Source of the DNA: Roseibium algicola
GTDB lineage: Bacteria > Pseudomonadota > Alphaproteobacteria > Rhizobiales > Stappiaceae
Length of the DNA stretch: 64,000 nt
Direction of reading: 5' to 3'
NCBI RefSeq assembly: GCF_001999245.1
Contig: NZ_CP019630.1
Location: 2,356,001-2,420,000, forward strand
The position numbers were made by a program, and so were the translations under genes. Below the pieces are notes generated by a model that saw only the letters and a list, made by a program, of their open reading frames with translations, ran no database searches and had not been told where the DNA came from. Of this stretch, positions 35,276-44,532 are shown one piece after another. Position 1 is the stretch's first letter. Each line of letters opens with the position of its first letter.

Positions 35276-36418
35276 ATGAACGCCGCAATGCCGCAAGACC
35301 CCATCCTCCAAATCAGCCGCCTGCAGAAGAGATACGGGGACGTGAATGTCCTCAAGGACATCGACATCTCCATGGCGCCCGGTGAGTTTCTTGTCCTGGT
35401 CGGACCATCCGGTTGCGGCAAGTCGACCCTGCTGAGCTGCATTTCCGGACTGACCGACATTACCTCCGGCACCATCCGTATTGCCGGCAAGGACCGCACC
35501 AACGACGAACCGGCCGACCGGGATATCGCCATGGTGTTCCAGTCATATGCCCTGTTCCCCAACATGAGCGTGGAACGCAACATCGGCTTCGGCCTTGAAG
35601 TCCGAAAGGTCGAAGAGGCCGAGAAGAAACGGAAGGTGGCCGAGGTCGCGGATCTTCTGAAGATCGAACACCTGCTGCACCGCCGCCCGGCGGAACTTTC
35701 CGGCGGACAGCGCCAGCGTGTCGCCATGGGCCGGGCCCTTGTGCGCGAACCCAAGCTGTTCCTGTTCGACGAACCGCTGTCCAATCTCGATGCCAAGCTG
35801 CGCGTGACCATGCGCACGGAAATCAAGCGTATCCATCAGACAACGAACGCGTCCATCGTCTACGTCACCCATGACCAGATCGAAGCCATGACGCTGGCCA
35901 GCCGGATCGTGGTGATGAAAGACGGCGTGGTCCAGCAGATCGGCACGCCGCAGGAGATCTACAACAAGCCGGTAAATGCCTTTGTCGCGGACTTCATGGG
36001 CGCACCGTCCATGAACCTGATGACCGGCACCGCTACACGCGAGGGTGACCATCTCCGGCTGCAGATCCCGACACCGGAAGGACCGCCGCTGGAACTGTTC
36101 GACTATGGTCCGGGGCCGGAAACGCTGTCCGCCGGCGGTACGGCAGAGCTCACCATCGGCCTTCGCCCGGAGGCGATGACGGATCTTGGCTTGCGGTCCG
36201 GTGGCATCGACGGCCGCAGCCTGCAAAGCGCCGATTGCCTTCTGGACGTGGTCGAACCGGCCGGCGCCGACACCTATGCGGTCATTCAACTTGGCGGAAC
36301 GGAAGCCGTTGCCCGGCTGTCGGCGGATGCGCCGGTCACCGCCGGTCAGCGCGTTCCGATCGCTTTCGACCTTTCCAAGATTTCCTATTTCGACATTGTA
36401 TCGGGTAACCGCCTATGA
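35276..36418 (+). CDS. Sugar ABC transporter ATP-binding protein (MalK/UgpC-type)
   Basis: A 380-residue ATPase with Walker A GPSGCGKS, signature LSGGQRQRVAMGRAL, Walker B LFLFDEPLSNLD and switch YVTHDQIEAMTL. A C-terminal regulatory OB domain is present. The TGA overlaps the glucokinase start as ATGA. It is clearly paralogous to the ATPase at 23764, so the two importers are related but separate. Confidence 0.94.
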   Translation: MNAAMPQDPILQISRLQKRYGDVNVLKDIDISMAPGEFLVLVGPSGCGKSTLLSCISGLTDITSGTIRIAGKDRTNDEPADRDIAMVFQSYALFPNMSVERNIGFGLEVRKVEEAEKKRKVAEVADLLKIEHLLHRRPAELSGGQRQRVAMGRALVREPKLFLFDEPLSNLDAKLRVTMRTEIKRIHQTTNASIVYVTHDQIEAMTLASRIVVMKDGVVQQIGTPQEIYNKPVNAFVADFMGAPSMNLMTGTATREGDHLRLQIPTPEGPPLELFDYGPGPETLSAGGTAELTIGLRPEAMTDLGLRSGGIDGRSLQSADCLLDVVEPAGADTYAVIQLGGTEAVARLSADAPVTAGQRVPIAFDLSKISYFDIVSGNRL

Positions 36419-37368
36419 GCATTCAACGAGGCCTTGCCGCCGACATCGGCGGCACCAACACCCGGCTGGCACTGGTCGAAAACGGCCGCGTTCTGGAAAA
36501 CACCATCGCGCGGTTCCGCAATGCGGATTTCGAAACACCGGAAGCGGCCATCGGCACCTATCTTTCGGAAGCCGGGCGACCGGCCTGTGCGTCTGCCGTC
36601 ATCGCCATCGCGGCCCCCATCGATGGCCCCGCGATCCGCATGACAAACCATCCCTGGACCTTCAGTGCCGACTGCATCGGCAAGGTTCTGGGCGGAGCGA
36701 ACATTACCTTCCTGAACGATTTCGAGGCGCTCGCCTATTCTCTGGACAAGGTCCCAACGGAGCGGCTTCAGCCCGTCTATGAACCGAGCCAGAAACTGCG
36801 CAGCAACGCCACGCGCCTCGTCGTCGGCGCGGGGACCGGTTTCAATGCTGCCGCCCTGTTTCAGACACCTGCCGGATTTCATGTCGGCACCGGCGAATGC
36901 GGTCACTCGACTTTGCCGGTCGAAACCGAAGACGAACTTCGTCTCTGGAATTACCTCGCGCTCAACCGCGGGCGCGCCTCCGTCGAACGGGCGCTGTCGG
37001 GAAGCGGTCTCAAGGAAATTCACGAGTGGTATTGTCTGGAGCAGGGCCTGTCGCCGCGCGACTTGTCACCGGCTGAGATTGCGGAGCGCGCCAATTCCGG
37101 GTCCGATCCGCTTTGCGTTTGCGCAGCCCGGCAATGGGTGACATTTCTCGGCCGAGTGATTGGCGACCTCTCGCTGGTGTTCCTGTCCCTTGGCGGCATC
37201 GTGCTGACAGGCGGTGTCACCCGAAGCCTGGCAAGGTTCCTGGCAGAACCGGAATTCATCAATGCCTTTTGCGCGAAGGGCCGCCAGCAAAAGCTGGTTT
37301 CCGGCATTCCGGTTCATCTGCTTGATGACGATTTCGCAGCTCTGGCGGGGTGTGCGTCGCGGATGTAA
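36415..37368 (+). CDS. glk: Glucokinase
   Basis: A 317-residue sugar kinase of the Glk (hexokinase-like actin fold) family. The ATP-binding loop is ADIGGTNTRLAL. The catalytic Asp lies in FLNDFEALAYSL, and further motifs are VVGAGTGFNAA and ECGHSTLPVE. It phosphorylates glucose in the cytoplasm. Coupling to an ABC importer fits glucose released from, or imported as, a glucoside. Last gene of its operon, ending 14 bases before the convergent pcaQ stop. Confidence 0.88.
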   Translation: MSIQRGLAADIGGTNTRLALVENGRVLENTIARFRNADFETPEAAIGTYLSEAGRPACASAVIAIAAPIDGPAIRMTNHPWTFSADCIGKVLGGANITFLNDFEALAYSLDKVPTERLQPVYEPSQKLRSNATRLVVGAGTGFNAAALFQTPAGFHVGTGECGHSTLPVETEDELRLWNYLALNRGRASVERALSGSGLKEIHEWYCLEQGLSPRDLSPAEIAERANSGSDPLCVCAARQWVTFLGRVIGDLSLVFLSLGGIVLTGGVTRSLARFLAEPEFINAFCAKGRQQKLVSGIPVHLLDDDFAALAGCASRM

Positions 37369-37382
37369 GCGTCACCACACGA

Positions 37383-38303
37383 TCAGGAACTCAGCCCCAG
37401 CTCCTCGATCACGGTCTGGACCGCCAGACGAAAAACCTGTTCCTCGGCTCCCGGCTGGGTGCCCGGACGGGTCATCAGCCCGACCGGCCCCTTTGTCATG
37501 TCGGTGTCGAACGGCAGGCGGACCAGGTGGCCGTCGGCGGTTTCGTTCTGCACCACGCCGGACGAAATGATCCAGACCGCGTCAGTCCTGCGGGTATAGA
37601 CCCTGCCGAAAGCACCCGAGACCGTTTCGATCTTGTTCGGGATCTCGCCGACCCCGTTGGCGATCATGAAGCGCTCGACCAGCGGCCGGATCGCCGCGCC
37701 CTCCGGCGGATAGAGCACGGGCCATTCGACAATACGCTTGATGTCCGGCCTTTCCAGAAGCGGGTGCCCGACCCGGACGATCACATCGACCCGCTCGGAA
37801 TAAAGCTGGGTGAAGGAAACGCCTTCCATGGACACCGGCCTGCCGAGCCGGCCGATCACCAGGTCGAGTTCACCCATCTTCAGCCGTTCGATCAGGTAGC
37901 CGTGCGGGCCGTCCATGATCTGGACCATGACATGAGGTGCCAGTTCGGAAAACTCCTTGATGACCGGGGGCATGAAGCTAGCCGCGACACTCGGCAGAAC
38001 GCCCACCTTCAAGGTCGCACGGGCGTGTTCGCCTTCCTTCTCGACCCCGTCCAGGCCTTGCTGCAGGCTCGCCAGCGAGATCTGCGCGAAATGCAGAAAC
38101 ACCTTGCCCTGCTTGGTCAGCGCGATGCCGGCCCGGTTTCGCGTCATCAGGCTGGCGCCGATGATGTCTTCCAGTTCCTTGAGCGTTTTGGAGATCGCCG
38201 GCTGGGTGAGATTCAACTTGTCGGCAGCCAGTTTCAGGCTGCGTTCCTGCGCAATCTCCACGAAGCACTGGATGTGCCGGAACTTGATGCGTCGGTCGAT
38301 CAT
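37383..38303 (-). CDS. pcaQ: LysR-family regulator PcaQ
   Basis: A 306-residue LysR-type activator. The helix-turn-helix LKLAADKLNLTQPAISKTLKEL and the opening MIDRRIKFRHIQCFVEIAQE match rhizobial PcaQ as I recall it. PcaQ activates protocatechuate genes in response to beta-carboxymuconate or the enol-lactone. It is divergent from pobA with 92 bases between. The rhizobial PcaQ operator (ATAAC-N4-GGTTAA) was not seen there; instead TCTCATTTT occurs twice (38310-38318, 38339-38347). Confidence 0.9.
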   Translation of the reverse strand: MIDRRIKFRHIQCFVEIAQERSLKLAADKLNLTQPAISKTLKELEDIIGASLMTRNRAGIALTKQGKVFLHFAQISLASLQQGLDGVEKEGEHARATLKVGVLPSVAASFMPPVIKEFSELAPHVMVQIMDGPHGYLIERLKMGELDLVIGRLGRPVSMEGVSFTQLYSERVDVIVRVGHPLLERPDIKRIVEWPVLYPPEGAAIRPLVERFMIANGVGEIPNKIETVSGAFGRVYTRRTDAVWIISSGVVQNETADGHLVRLPFDTDMTKGPVGLMTRPGTQPGAEEQVFRLAVQTVIEELGLSS

Positions 38304-38395
38304 TTAATTTCTCATTTTGGAAAGAAAGAAGCCGAATATCTCATTTTACTTCCCAATTTTGATCATTCAATATCAATTCAACAAGGGAGGATCGG

Positions 38396-39565
38396 ATGCG
38401 AACTCAGGTTGTCATTGTCGGCGGTGGACCGTCCGGCCTGCTGCTCGGACAGCTTCTTCATCTGAAGGGTATCGAGACCATCATTCTGGAGCGCAAGACG
38501 CGTGAATATGTGCTTGGCCGCATCAGGGCCGGCATTCTGGAAACGGGTCTCGTCAACATGATGCGCGAGGCAGGCGTGGCCGAGCGGATGGACAAGGAAT
38601 GCTTCGTCCATGACGGCACCTGCATCTCGTACGAAAACGAGATGTTCGACATCAACTTCCAGAAGCTGATCGGCCAGAATGTCGTCGTCTACGGCCAGAC
38701 GGAAGTCACGCGTGATCTTTATGACGCCCGCGATGCAGTTGGCGGTCAGACGATTTTCGAGGTCGAGGGGGTCGAAATCCGCGATGCGGACACGGACGCG
38801 CCCTATGTCACCTTTACCGTGGACGGCAGCGCGCGGCGCATCGACTGCGATTTCGTGGCGGGCTGTGACGGGTTCCACGGCGTCAGCCGCAAGACCATTC
38901 CCGACACCGTGCGCAAGGACTACGAGAAGGTGTTTCCCTTCGGCTGGCTGGGCGTTCTGTCCGAGACGCCGCCGGTGCATGAAGAACTCATCTATGCCAA
39001 TTCGGCACGCGGCTTCGCGCTTTGCTCCATGCGTAACGAAAACCTGTCGCGCTACTACGTCCAGTGCAATGTCAGCGACGACATTTTCGAATGGACCGAC
39101 GAGAAGTTCTGGGACGAACTGAGACGCCGGCTACCGGAAGCGGTTGCCGACAAGCTGGTGACCGGACCTTCTATCGAGAAATCCATTGCCCCACTCAGGT
39201 CCTTCGTGTGCGAGCCGATGCGCTGGGGCCGTCTGTTCCTGTGCGGCGATGCCGCCCATATCGTGCCGCCGACAGGCGCCAAGGGCCTCAACACCGCCGC
39301 CTCCGACGTGCATTACCTCTACGAGGGTCTGGTGCATTACTATCAGAACAAGGACAGCCATGGCATCGATACCTATTCGGAGAAAGCCCTGGCTCGGATC
39401 TGGAAAGCGGAGCGTTTCAGCTGGGCGACCACCAACATGCTGCACCGGTTCCCGGACCAGTCGGATTTCGATCTGAAGATGCAGCGGGCGGAAATCGAGT
39501 CTCTGCATCACAATGAAACCGCGCAGAAGTGGTTTGCGCAGAACTATGTGGGACTGCCCTACTGA
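38396..39565 (+). CDS. pobA: 4-hydroxybenzoate 3-monooxygenase
   Basis: A 389-residue FAD monooxygenase that converts 4-hydroxybenzoate to protocatechuate with NADPH and O2. The FAD loop is VIVGGGPSGLLLGQLL, a DG motif lies in VAGCDGFHGVSRKTIP, and the ribityl-binding GDAAHIVPPTGAKGLN is near residue 285. Length equals the family norm. AGGGAGG precedes the ATG. The stop overlaps the pcaD start (TGATG). PobA heading a pcaDCHG operon directs 4-hydroxybenzoate into ring cleavage. Confidence 0.96.
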   Translation: MRTQVVIVGGGPSGLLLGQLLHLKGIETIILERKTREYVLGRIRAGILETGLVNMMREAGVAERMDKECFVHDGTCISYENEMFDINFQKLIGQNVVVYGQTEVTRDLYDARDAVGGQTIFEVEGVEIRDADTDAPYVTFTVDGSARRIDCDFVAGCDGFHGVSRKTIPDTVRKDYEKVFPFGWLGVLSETPPVHEELIYANSARGFALCSMRNENLSRYYVQCNVSDDIFEWTDEKFWDELRRRLPEAVADKLVTGPSIEKSIAPLRSFVCEPMRWGRLFLCGDAAHIVPPTGAKGLNTAASDVHYLYEGLVHYYQNKDSHGIDTYSEKALARIWKAERFSWATTNMLHRFPDQSDFDLKMQRAEIESLHHNETAQKWFAQNYVGLPY

Positions 39566-40356
39566 TGAAGATCGCGCGTCTGCCTTCTGCCGACATTCAC
39601 TGGCGCCAAGATGGCGACCCGGACGGCACGCCTGTCGTCTTCGCCAATTCGCTCGGCACGGAATTGCGGCTCTGGGACAAGGTCATCGACCTTCTGCCGG
39701 AAACAGGCCTCCGGCTGATCCGCTTCGACAAGCGCGGTCACGGGCTATCCTCCTGTCCCGAGAGCCCCTACTCCATGGACGATCTCGCCAGCGACACGCA
39801 ACAGCTGCTCGATCACCTTCAGATCGGCTCCTGTGTTTTTGTCGGGCTTTCCATCGGCGGCATGATCGGTCAGCTCCTTTCGCACCGGCAGCCGGAACGC
39901 ATCAAGGGTCTGGTACTGTCCAACACCGGCGCGAAAATGGGCGAAGCCGCCATGTGGCAAGACCGGATTGCCCGGATCCGTGCAGGCGGTATCGAGAGCC
40001 TTGCCGATGCCATTCTGGAGCGCTGGTTTTCGGAAGATTTCCGCCAGACGGCCGAATGCCTGGCCTGGCGCCACATGCTGGTTCGCACCCCGACAGAGGG
40101 TTACATCGGCTGCTGCGAAGCAATAGCCGGCGCAGATCTGACGGACAGCACGTCCGGACTTCGCCTGCCGGTACTGGGTATCGGCGGCAGCGAGGACCTC
40201 GCCAGCCCACCGGCCATGGTGCGCGGCACGGCGGACCTCATCGCCGGCAGCCGCTACGTTGAAATTTCCGGTGCGGGCCATCTGCCCTGCGTCGAAAAGC
40301 CGGATGTCTTTGCCGGCCATCTCATGACTTTCCTGAAGGAGGACCTCCATGTCTGA
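39565..40356 (+). CDS. pcaD: 3-oxoadipate enol-lactonase
   Basis: A 263-residue alpha/beta hydrolase that opens beta-ketoadipate enol-lactone to beta-ketoadipate. The nucleophile elbow is GLSIGGMIG, the acid is in the GIGGSEDLASPP region and the histidine in GAGHLPCVE. ATG 39565 is chosen because it overlaps the pobA stop and starts MKIARLPSADIHW. It overlaps pcaC by eight bases. Confidence 0.93.
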   Translation: MKIARLPSADIHWRQDGDPDGTPVVFANSLGTELRLWDKVIDLLPETGLRLIRFDKRGHGLSSCPESPYSMDDLASDTQQLLDHLQIGSCVFVGLSIGGMIGQLLSHRQPERIKGLVLSNTGAKMGEAAMWQDRIARIRAGGIESLADAILERWFSEDFRQTAECLAWRHMLVRTPTEGYIGCCEAIAGADLTDSTSGLRLPVLGIGGSEDLASPPAMVRGTADLIAGSRYVEISGAGHLPCVEKPDVFAGHLMTFLKEDLHV

Positions 40357-40753
40357 GCGTTTTGAAACCGGCATGAAGGTCAGGCGATCCGTGCTTGGCG
40401 ATGAACATGTCGACCGGGCGGAAGCCGCCAAGACGCCACTTGACGAACCATTCCAGACCCTGATCACCGAGGGTGCCTGGGGCACGGTTTGGGCGTCGGA
40501 CGGCATCAGCCCGCGGGAGCGTTCGATGCTGACGCTCGCCCTTCTGGCGGCACTCGGCAATTTCGAGGAGATTGCCATGCATATCCGGGCAACCGCCCGC
40601 ACCGGCGCCAGCAAGCAGGACGTGCTCGAGGCGTTTCAGCATGTGGCGGTCTATGCGGGCGTGCCACGTGCCAACCAGGCGCTCAAGATCGCCAAGGAAA
40701 CTTACGCCGAAATGGAACGCAGCGGCCAGAAGCTGACCGCGAAAGGCGGTTAA
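40349..40753 (+). CDS. pcaC: 4-carboxymuconolactone decarboxylase
   Basis: A 134-residue AhpD-fold decarboxylase that turns gamma-carboxymuconolactone into the enol-lactone. The conserved [36 protein letters not shown] and [18 protein letters not shown] blocks are all present. It is separate from pcaD, not fused as PcaL. Confidence 0.95.
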   Translation: MSERFETGMKVRRSVLGDEHVDRAEAAKTPLDEPFQTLITEGAWGTVWASDGISPRERSMLTLALLAALGNFEEIAMHIRATARTGASKQDVLEAFQHVAVYAGVPRANQALKIAKETYAEMERSGQKLTAKGG

Positions 40754-40766
40754 CGGAGGAAAATCG

Positions 40767-41495
40767 ATGTTGAAACCCGGACCTTTCTATCAGCGGGACC
40801 GCGAGTGGCATCCGCCGGCACATACGCCGGACTACAAGACCAGCGTGTCGCGCTCGCCGCAATATTCGATGATCAGCCTGGAAAACAACGTCAGCGAGAT
40901 CACCGGGCCGACCTTCGGCCATAACGATATCGACCCGCTCGACAAGGACCTGATCTACAACTACGCGAAGGCGGGTGAAAGCGCGATCGGCGAGCGGATC
41001 ATCCTGCATGGCAGGGTGCTGGACGAGAACGCGAAGCCGATCCCGAACACCCTGGTGGAGATCTGGCAGGCCAATGCGGGCGGACGCTACCGGCACAAGA
41101 AGGACACCTATCTTGCGCCCATCGACCCAAATTTCGGCGGCTGCGGCCGCACCCTGACCGACGAGAACGGCTACTACTATTTCCGCACGATCAAACCGGG
41201 CGCCTACCCCTGGCGGAACTGGGTGAACAACTGGCGGCCGGCCCATATCCACATGTCTATCTTCGGCACTGCCTTCTGTCAGCGCCTGATCACCCAATGC
41301 TACTTCGAGGGCGATCCGCTCATTCCGAAATGCCCGATCGTGAACACCATTCCCGATCCGGCGGCCATCGAGCAACTGGTCGCCAAGCTCGACCTCAATG
41401 CCACCATCCCGCTGGACACGATCGCCTACAAGTTCGACATCGTCCTGCGCGGACGCCGCTCGACCCTGTTTGAAAACCGGCCGGAGGGGAACTGA
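40767..41495 (+). CDS. pcaH: Protocatechuate 3,4-dioxygenase beta subunit
   Basis: The 242-residue iron-binding subunit for intradiol cleavage of protocatechuate. The ferric ligands are visible as a Tyr in [12 protein letters not shown], a second Tyr in [15 protein letters not shown] and the two His in [19 protein letters not shown] precedes the ATG. It forms a heteromer with PcaG, encoded two bases on. Confidence 0.96.
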   Translation: MLKPGPFYQRDREWHPPAHTPDYKTSVSRSPQYSMISLENNVSEITGPTFGHNDIDPLDKDLIYNYAKAGESAIGERIILHGRVLDENAKPIPNTLVEIWQANAGGRYRHKKDTYLAPIDPNFGGCGRTLTDENGYYYFRTIKPGAYPWRNWVNNWRPAHIHMSIFGTAFCQRLITQCYFEGDPLIPKCPIVNTIPDPAAIEQLVAKLDLNATIPLDTIAYKFDIVLRGRRSTLFENRPEGN

Positions 41496-41497
41496 TC

Positions 41498-42118
41498 ATG
41501 ACGCAGCAACTCGACTATCTGAAGGAAACGCCTTCCCAGACGGCCGGACCTTACGTTCATATCGGCCTCGCGCCAGGCGCCGCCGGTTTCGACATCTATC
41601 GGCAGGAACTGGGCTGGGATATCGCAGGCCCCAATGCCAAGGGTGAGCGCATTCGTGTGGAAGGTGTCGTCATCGATGGCATGGGCTCGCCGATCAAGGA
41701 CGTGATGCTGGAAACCTGGCAGGCCAACAGCGAGGGCATTTACGCCCATCCTGAACATGCCGGCGACGTGGAAGACGGGTTTCGCGGCTGGGGCCGTGTC
41801 ATCACCGATTTCGACACCGGCGAATGGGGGTTCGACACGGTCAAGCCAGGCCCGGTCAAGCTGCCGGACGGCAAGGTTTCCGCGCCCCATATCAGCCTCT
41901 GGATCGTCGCACGCGGCATCAATGTCGGGCTTCAGACCCGCCTTTACTTCGAGGACGAAACCGAAGCCAACGCGGCCGACCCGGTGATCAACCTGATCGA
42001 ATGGGAAAAGCGCCGCCAGACCCTGATCGCCCGGAAGACCGAGCGCGACGGCAAGACGGTCTATCGTTTCGAGGTCAAGCTGCAAGGCCCGGACGAAACG
42101 GTGTTTTTCGATATCTGA
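41498..42118 (+). CDS. pcaG: Protocatechuate 3,4-dioxygenase alpha subunit
   Basis: A 206-residue homologue of PcaH. It opens ETPSQTAGPYVHIGLAP and retains the fold block GEWGFDTVKPGPV, but lacks the full set of iron ligands, as expected for the alpha subunit. It is followed by a palindromic element rather than directly by pcaB. Confidence 0.95.
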   Translation: MTQQLDYLKETPSQTAGPYVHIGLAPGAAGFDIYRQELGWDIAGPNAKGERIRVEGVVIDGMGSPIKDVMLETWQANSEGIYAHPEHAGDVEDGFRGWGRVITDFDTGEWGFDTVKPGPVKLPDGKVSAPHISLWIVARGINVGLQTRLYFEDETEANAADPVINLIEWEKRRQTLIARKTERDGKTVYRFEVKLQGPDETVFFDI

Positions 42119-42137
42119 GAAGGCACAAACCACTCTT

Positions 42138-42247
42138 CCTCATCCTGAGGAGCTTGGCCAAGCCAAGCGTCTCGAAGGATGGGCGGCGCACTCAAAGTAT
42201 GCGGCCCATCCTTCGAGACAGCGCTGAAGCGCTTCCTCAGGATGAGG
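42138..42247. repeat. Cruciform-type palindromic element, copy B (110 bp)
   Basis: Outer arms CCTCATCCTGAGGA (42138-42151) and TCCTCAGGATGAGG (42234-42247) and inner arms GTCTCGAAGGATGGGC (42169-42184) and GCCCATCCTTCGAGAC (42204-42219) pair perfectly. Side hairpins GCTTGGC-CAA-GCCAAGC and AGCGCT-GA-AGCGCT lie between arms. It sits in the pca operon between pcaG and the BKACE gene, where it may process or attenuate the transcript. Confidence 0.85.
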
Positions 42248-42314
42248 GAGGCTTATGCAACGATCGCCGCTCCTTGATGGGACAGGCGCAAGCGAAACCG
42301 GAGCGGCGTGAAAC

Positions 42315-43151
42315 ATGTCCAAGCCCTGCATCATCTGCGTCGCGATTACCGGATCGCTGCCGAAGAAGGAAAACAATCCGGCGGTGCCGATCACCGTTAC
42401 GGAGCAGGTGGAAAGCACGCAGGCTGCCTTCGAGGCCGGTGCGACCATTGTCCACGCTCATGTGCGCAACAACGATGAGACGCCATCCTCGGATCCGGAG
42501 AAATTCGCGCGGCTCAAGGAAGGGCTGGAAAAACACTGCCCGGGCATGATCATCCAGTTTTCGACCGGAGGCCGTTCGGGCGCCGGGAAGGAACGCGGCG
42601 GCATGATTGCCCTTCAGCCCGACATGGCGTCGCTGTCCGTCGGCTCCAACAATTTCCCGACCCGGGTCTATGAGAATCCGCCGGATCTGGTCGACTGGCT
42701 TGCCAGCGAGATGCGGACCCATCATGTGAAACCGGAGATCGAGGCATTCGACCTGAGCCACATTCATCAGGCGGCTGCCATGAACCGCGACGGGCGTATT
42801 CCCGGCAAGCTTTATGTGCAGTTCGTCATGGGCGTGAAGAATGCCATGCCCATCGACCGGGACGTCTTCGACTATTACATCAAGACCGTTGAACGGCTGG
42901 TACCGGACGCCGAATGGTGTGCCGCCGGGATCGGCCAACATCAGTTCACCCTCAACGAGTGGTGCATTTCCTCAGGCGGTCATACCCGCACCGGCCTGGA
43001 AGACAACATCCGCCTCGACCGGGACACGCTTGCCCCTTCCAATGCGGCGCTTGTAAAACGGGCGGCGGATCTTTGCGAGAAATATGAGCGTCCCGTCGCG
43101 ACCTGGCAGCAGGCGCGCGAGATCCTGGGTCTGCCGCTGAAGGCGGCTTGA
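42315..43151 (+). CDS. Beta-keto acid cleavage enzyme (BKACE, DUF849 family)
   Basis: A 278-residue Zn-dependent TIM-barrel enzyme of the 3-keto-5-aminohexanoate cleavage family. Members react a beta-keto acid with acetyl-CoA to give acetoacetate and a shortened acyl-CoA. Zn ligands lie in IVHAHVRN; other family blocks are AALQP-like MIALQPDMASLSVGS, KPEIEAFDLSH and SGGHTRTGLEDNI. Its place inside the pca operon suggests beta-ketoadipate as substrate, which would give succinyl-CoA and acetoacetate and bypass PcaIJ and PcaF, neither seen here. That assignment is inference. Confidence 0.88.
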   Translation: MSKPCIICVAITGSLPKKENNPAVPITVTEQVESTQAAFEAGATIVHAHVRNNDETPSSDPEKFARLKEGLEKHCPGMIIQFSTGGRSGAGKERGGMIALQPDMASLSVGSNNFPTRVYENPPDLVDWLASEMRTHHVKPEIEAFDLSHIHQAAAMNRDGRIPGKLYVQFVMGVKNAMPIDRDVFDYYIKTVERLVPDAEWCAAGIGQHQFTLNEWCISSGGHTRTGLEDNIRLDRDTLAPSNAALVKRAADLCEKYERPVATWQQAREILGLPLKAA

Positions 43152-43205
43152 CCCGCCTTTCCACTTGGCTCTCAATAAGGGCCCATCCAGAGACCCTGCC
43201 GAGCC

Positions 43206-44519
43206 ATGCCTCTTTCGCTATTTTCCAGCCAGATCCATTCCTCCCTCTTTGCTGACGGTGACCTGACCAAGCTTCTCGCTGACGGCAGCGATGTCGCGCA
43301 TATGATCGCTTTTGAGCGCGCCCTTGCCATCGTACAGGGGCGCCTGGAGATCATTCCGGCGCAGGCCGCGCGGGAGATATCAGAGAAGCTCGCCGACGTT
43401 CACATCGAGCCCGCAAACCTGGCGGCCGGTACAAGATCCGCCGGCGTGCCCGTTCCAGCGCTTGTGGCGGAACTGCGCAAGCAGCTCAGCGCCGACGCCG
43501 GGGCCTGGCTGCACTGGGGCGCGACCAGTCAGGATGTGATCGACACGGCGCTGGTCCTTCAGGCGAAAGTGGCGCTGGAGATCCTGGGCGCTCGGCTGGA
43601 AAAACTGGTCGATACGCTGGAACGGCAGAGCGAGCGCCATGCGGATCAGCTCATGGCGGGGCGTACGCGCAGCCAGGTTTCGACACCGATCACTCTCGGC
43701 TACCGGATCGCGCAATGGGCGCATCCGCTGATAGATGCGGAAAATGCCCTGCCCGCGCTCAGGTCCGCCGTGCTGCGCGTCCAGTTTGGCGGCGCCTCAG
43801 GCATCAACAGCGCAATCGCTCCAGATGGAACCGCCGTCTCGGCGGCGCTCGCACTGGAACTCGGCCTTGAGGACAGCCCGTCGTGGCACGTCAACCGGAC
43901 GCCAATTCTGGCGCTTGCGGGCTGGCTGCAGCAGGTCACCTCCGCCCTTGCGAAGATGGCTGGAGACCTGGCGCTTTCCGGGCGCACGGACATTGCGGAA
44001 GTTTCCAGCGGGACCGGTGGCGGATCCTCGACCATGCCGCAAAAGGCGAACCCGGTGCAGGCCGAGACCATTCAGGTGCTCAACAGCATTGCGATTGCCG
44101 CCCAGGCCGGGCTTGCCGCTGCCGCCAGCCCCCTTGAGGAGCGCGACGGGACAGCGTGGCCGCTGGAATGGCATTTCCTGCCACAAATGCTGCTGGCCGC
44201 AGGCGCTGCGCTGGTTCACGCAGAAGAGCTTGCCACCAGCCTGCAGGCGCATGAGGCCAACCTCGCCGCTACACTGGCCTCAAACCCGGAAATCATGGCC
44301 GAAACCGCCAGCTTTGTTCTCGCCCGGAACAGCGTTTCCCGCGCTGAGGCAAAGGATCTTGTCGCGGCAGCTGCAAAGGACCCGGCCCCCTTTGCCGAAG
44401 CCCTAGCAAGGATTTCGCCGGTCAGCCTTGACTGGCAGAAGGAACTGGACCCGCAACAGGTCGTCGCACCGGCAAGGGAAATGTCGGCGCGGATCTTTCA
44501 GACCCGCCGCAGAGACTGA
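43206..44519 (+). CDS. pcaB: 3-carboxy-cis,cis-muconate cycloisomerase
   Basis: A 437-residue fumarase/aspartase-superfamily enzyme that cyclises beta-carboxymuconate to gamma-carboxymuconolactone. The superfamily signature GGSSTMPQKANPV is intact, and the N-terminal DGSDVAHMIAFERALA and WGATSQDVIDTALVLQ blocks are normal. It completes the route from protocatechuate to beta-ketoadipate with PcaHG, PcaC and PcaD. It ends 13 bases before a convergent LysR gene. Confidence 0.94.
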   Translation: MPLSLFSSQIHSSLFADGDLTKLLADGSDVAHMIAFERALAIVQGRLEIIPAQAAREISEKLADVHIEPANLAAGTRSAGVPVPALVAELRKQLSADAGAWLHWGATSQDVIDTALVLQAKVALEILGARLEKLVDTLERQSERHADQLMAGRTRSQVSTPITLGYRIAQWAHPLIDAENALPALRSAVLRVQFGGASGINSAIAPDGTAVSAALALELGLEDSPSWHVNRTPILALAGWLQQVTSALAKMAGDLALSGRTDIAEVSSGTGGGSSTMPQKANPVQAETIQVLNSIAIAAQAGLAAAASPLEERDGTAWPLEWHFLPQMLLAAGAALVHAEELATSLQAHEANLAATLASNPEIMAETASFVLARNSVSRAEAKDLVAAAAKDPAPFAEALARISPVSLDWQKELDPQQVVAPAREMSARIFQTRRRD

Positions 44520-44532
44520 ACAGGGTCGGGTC

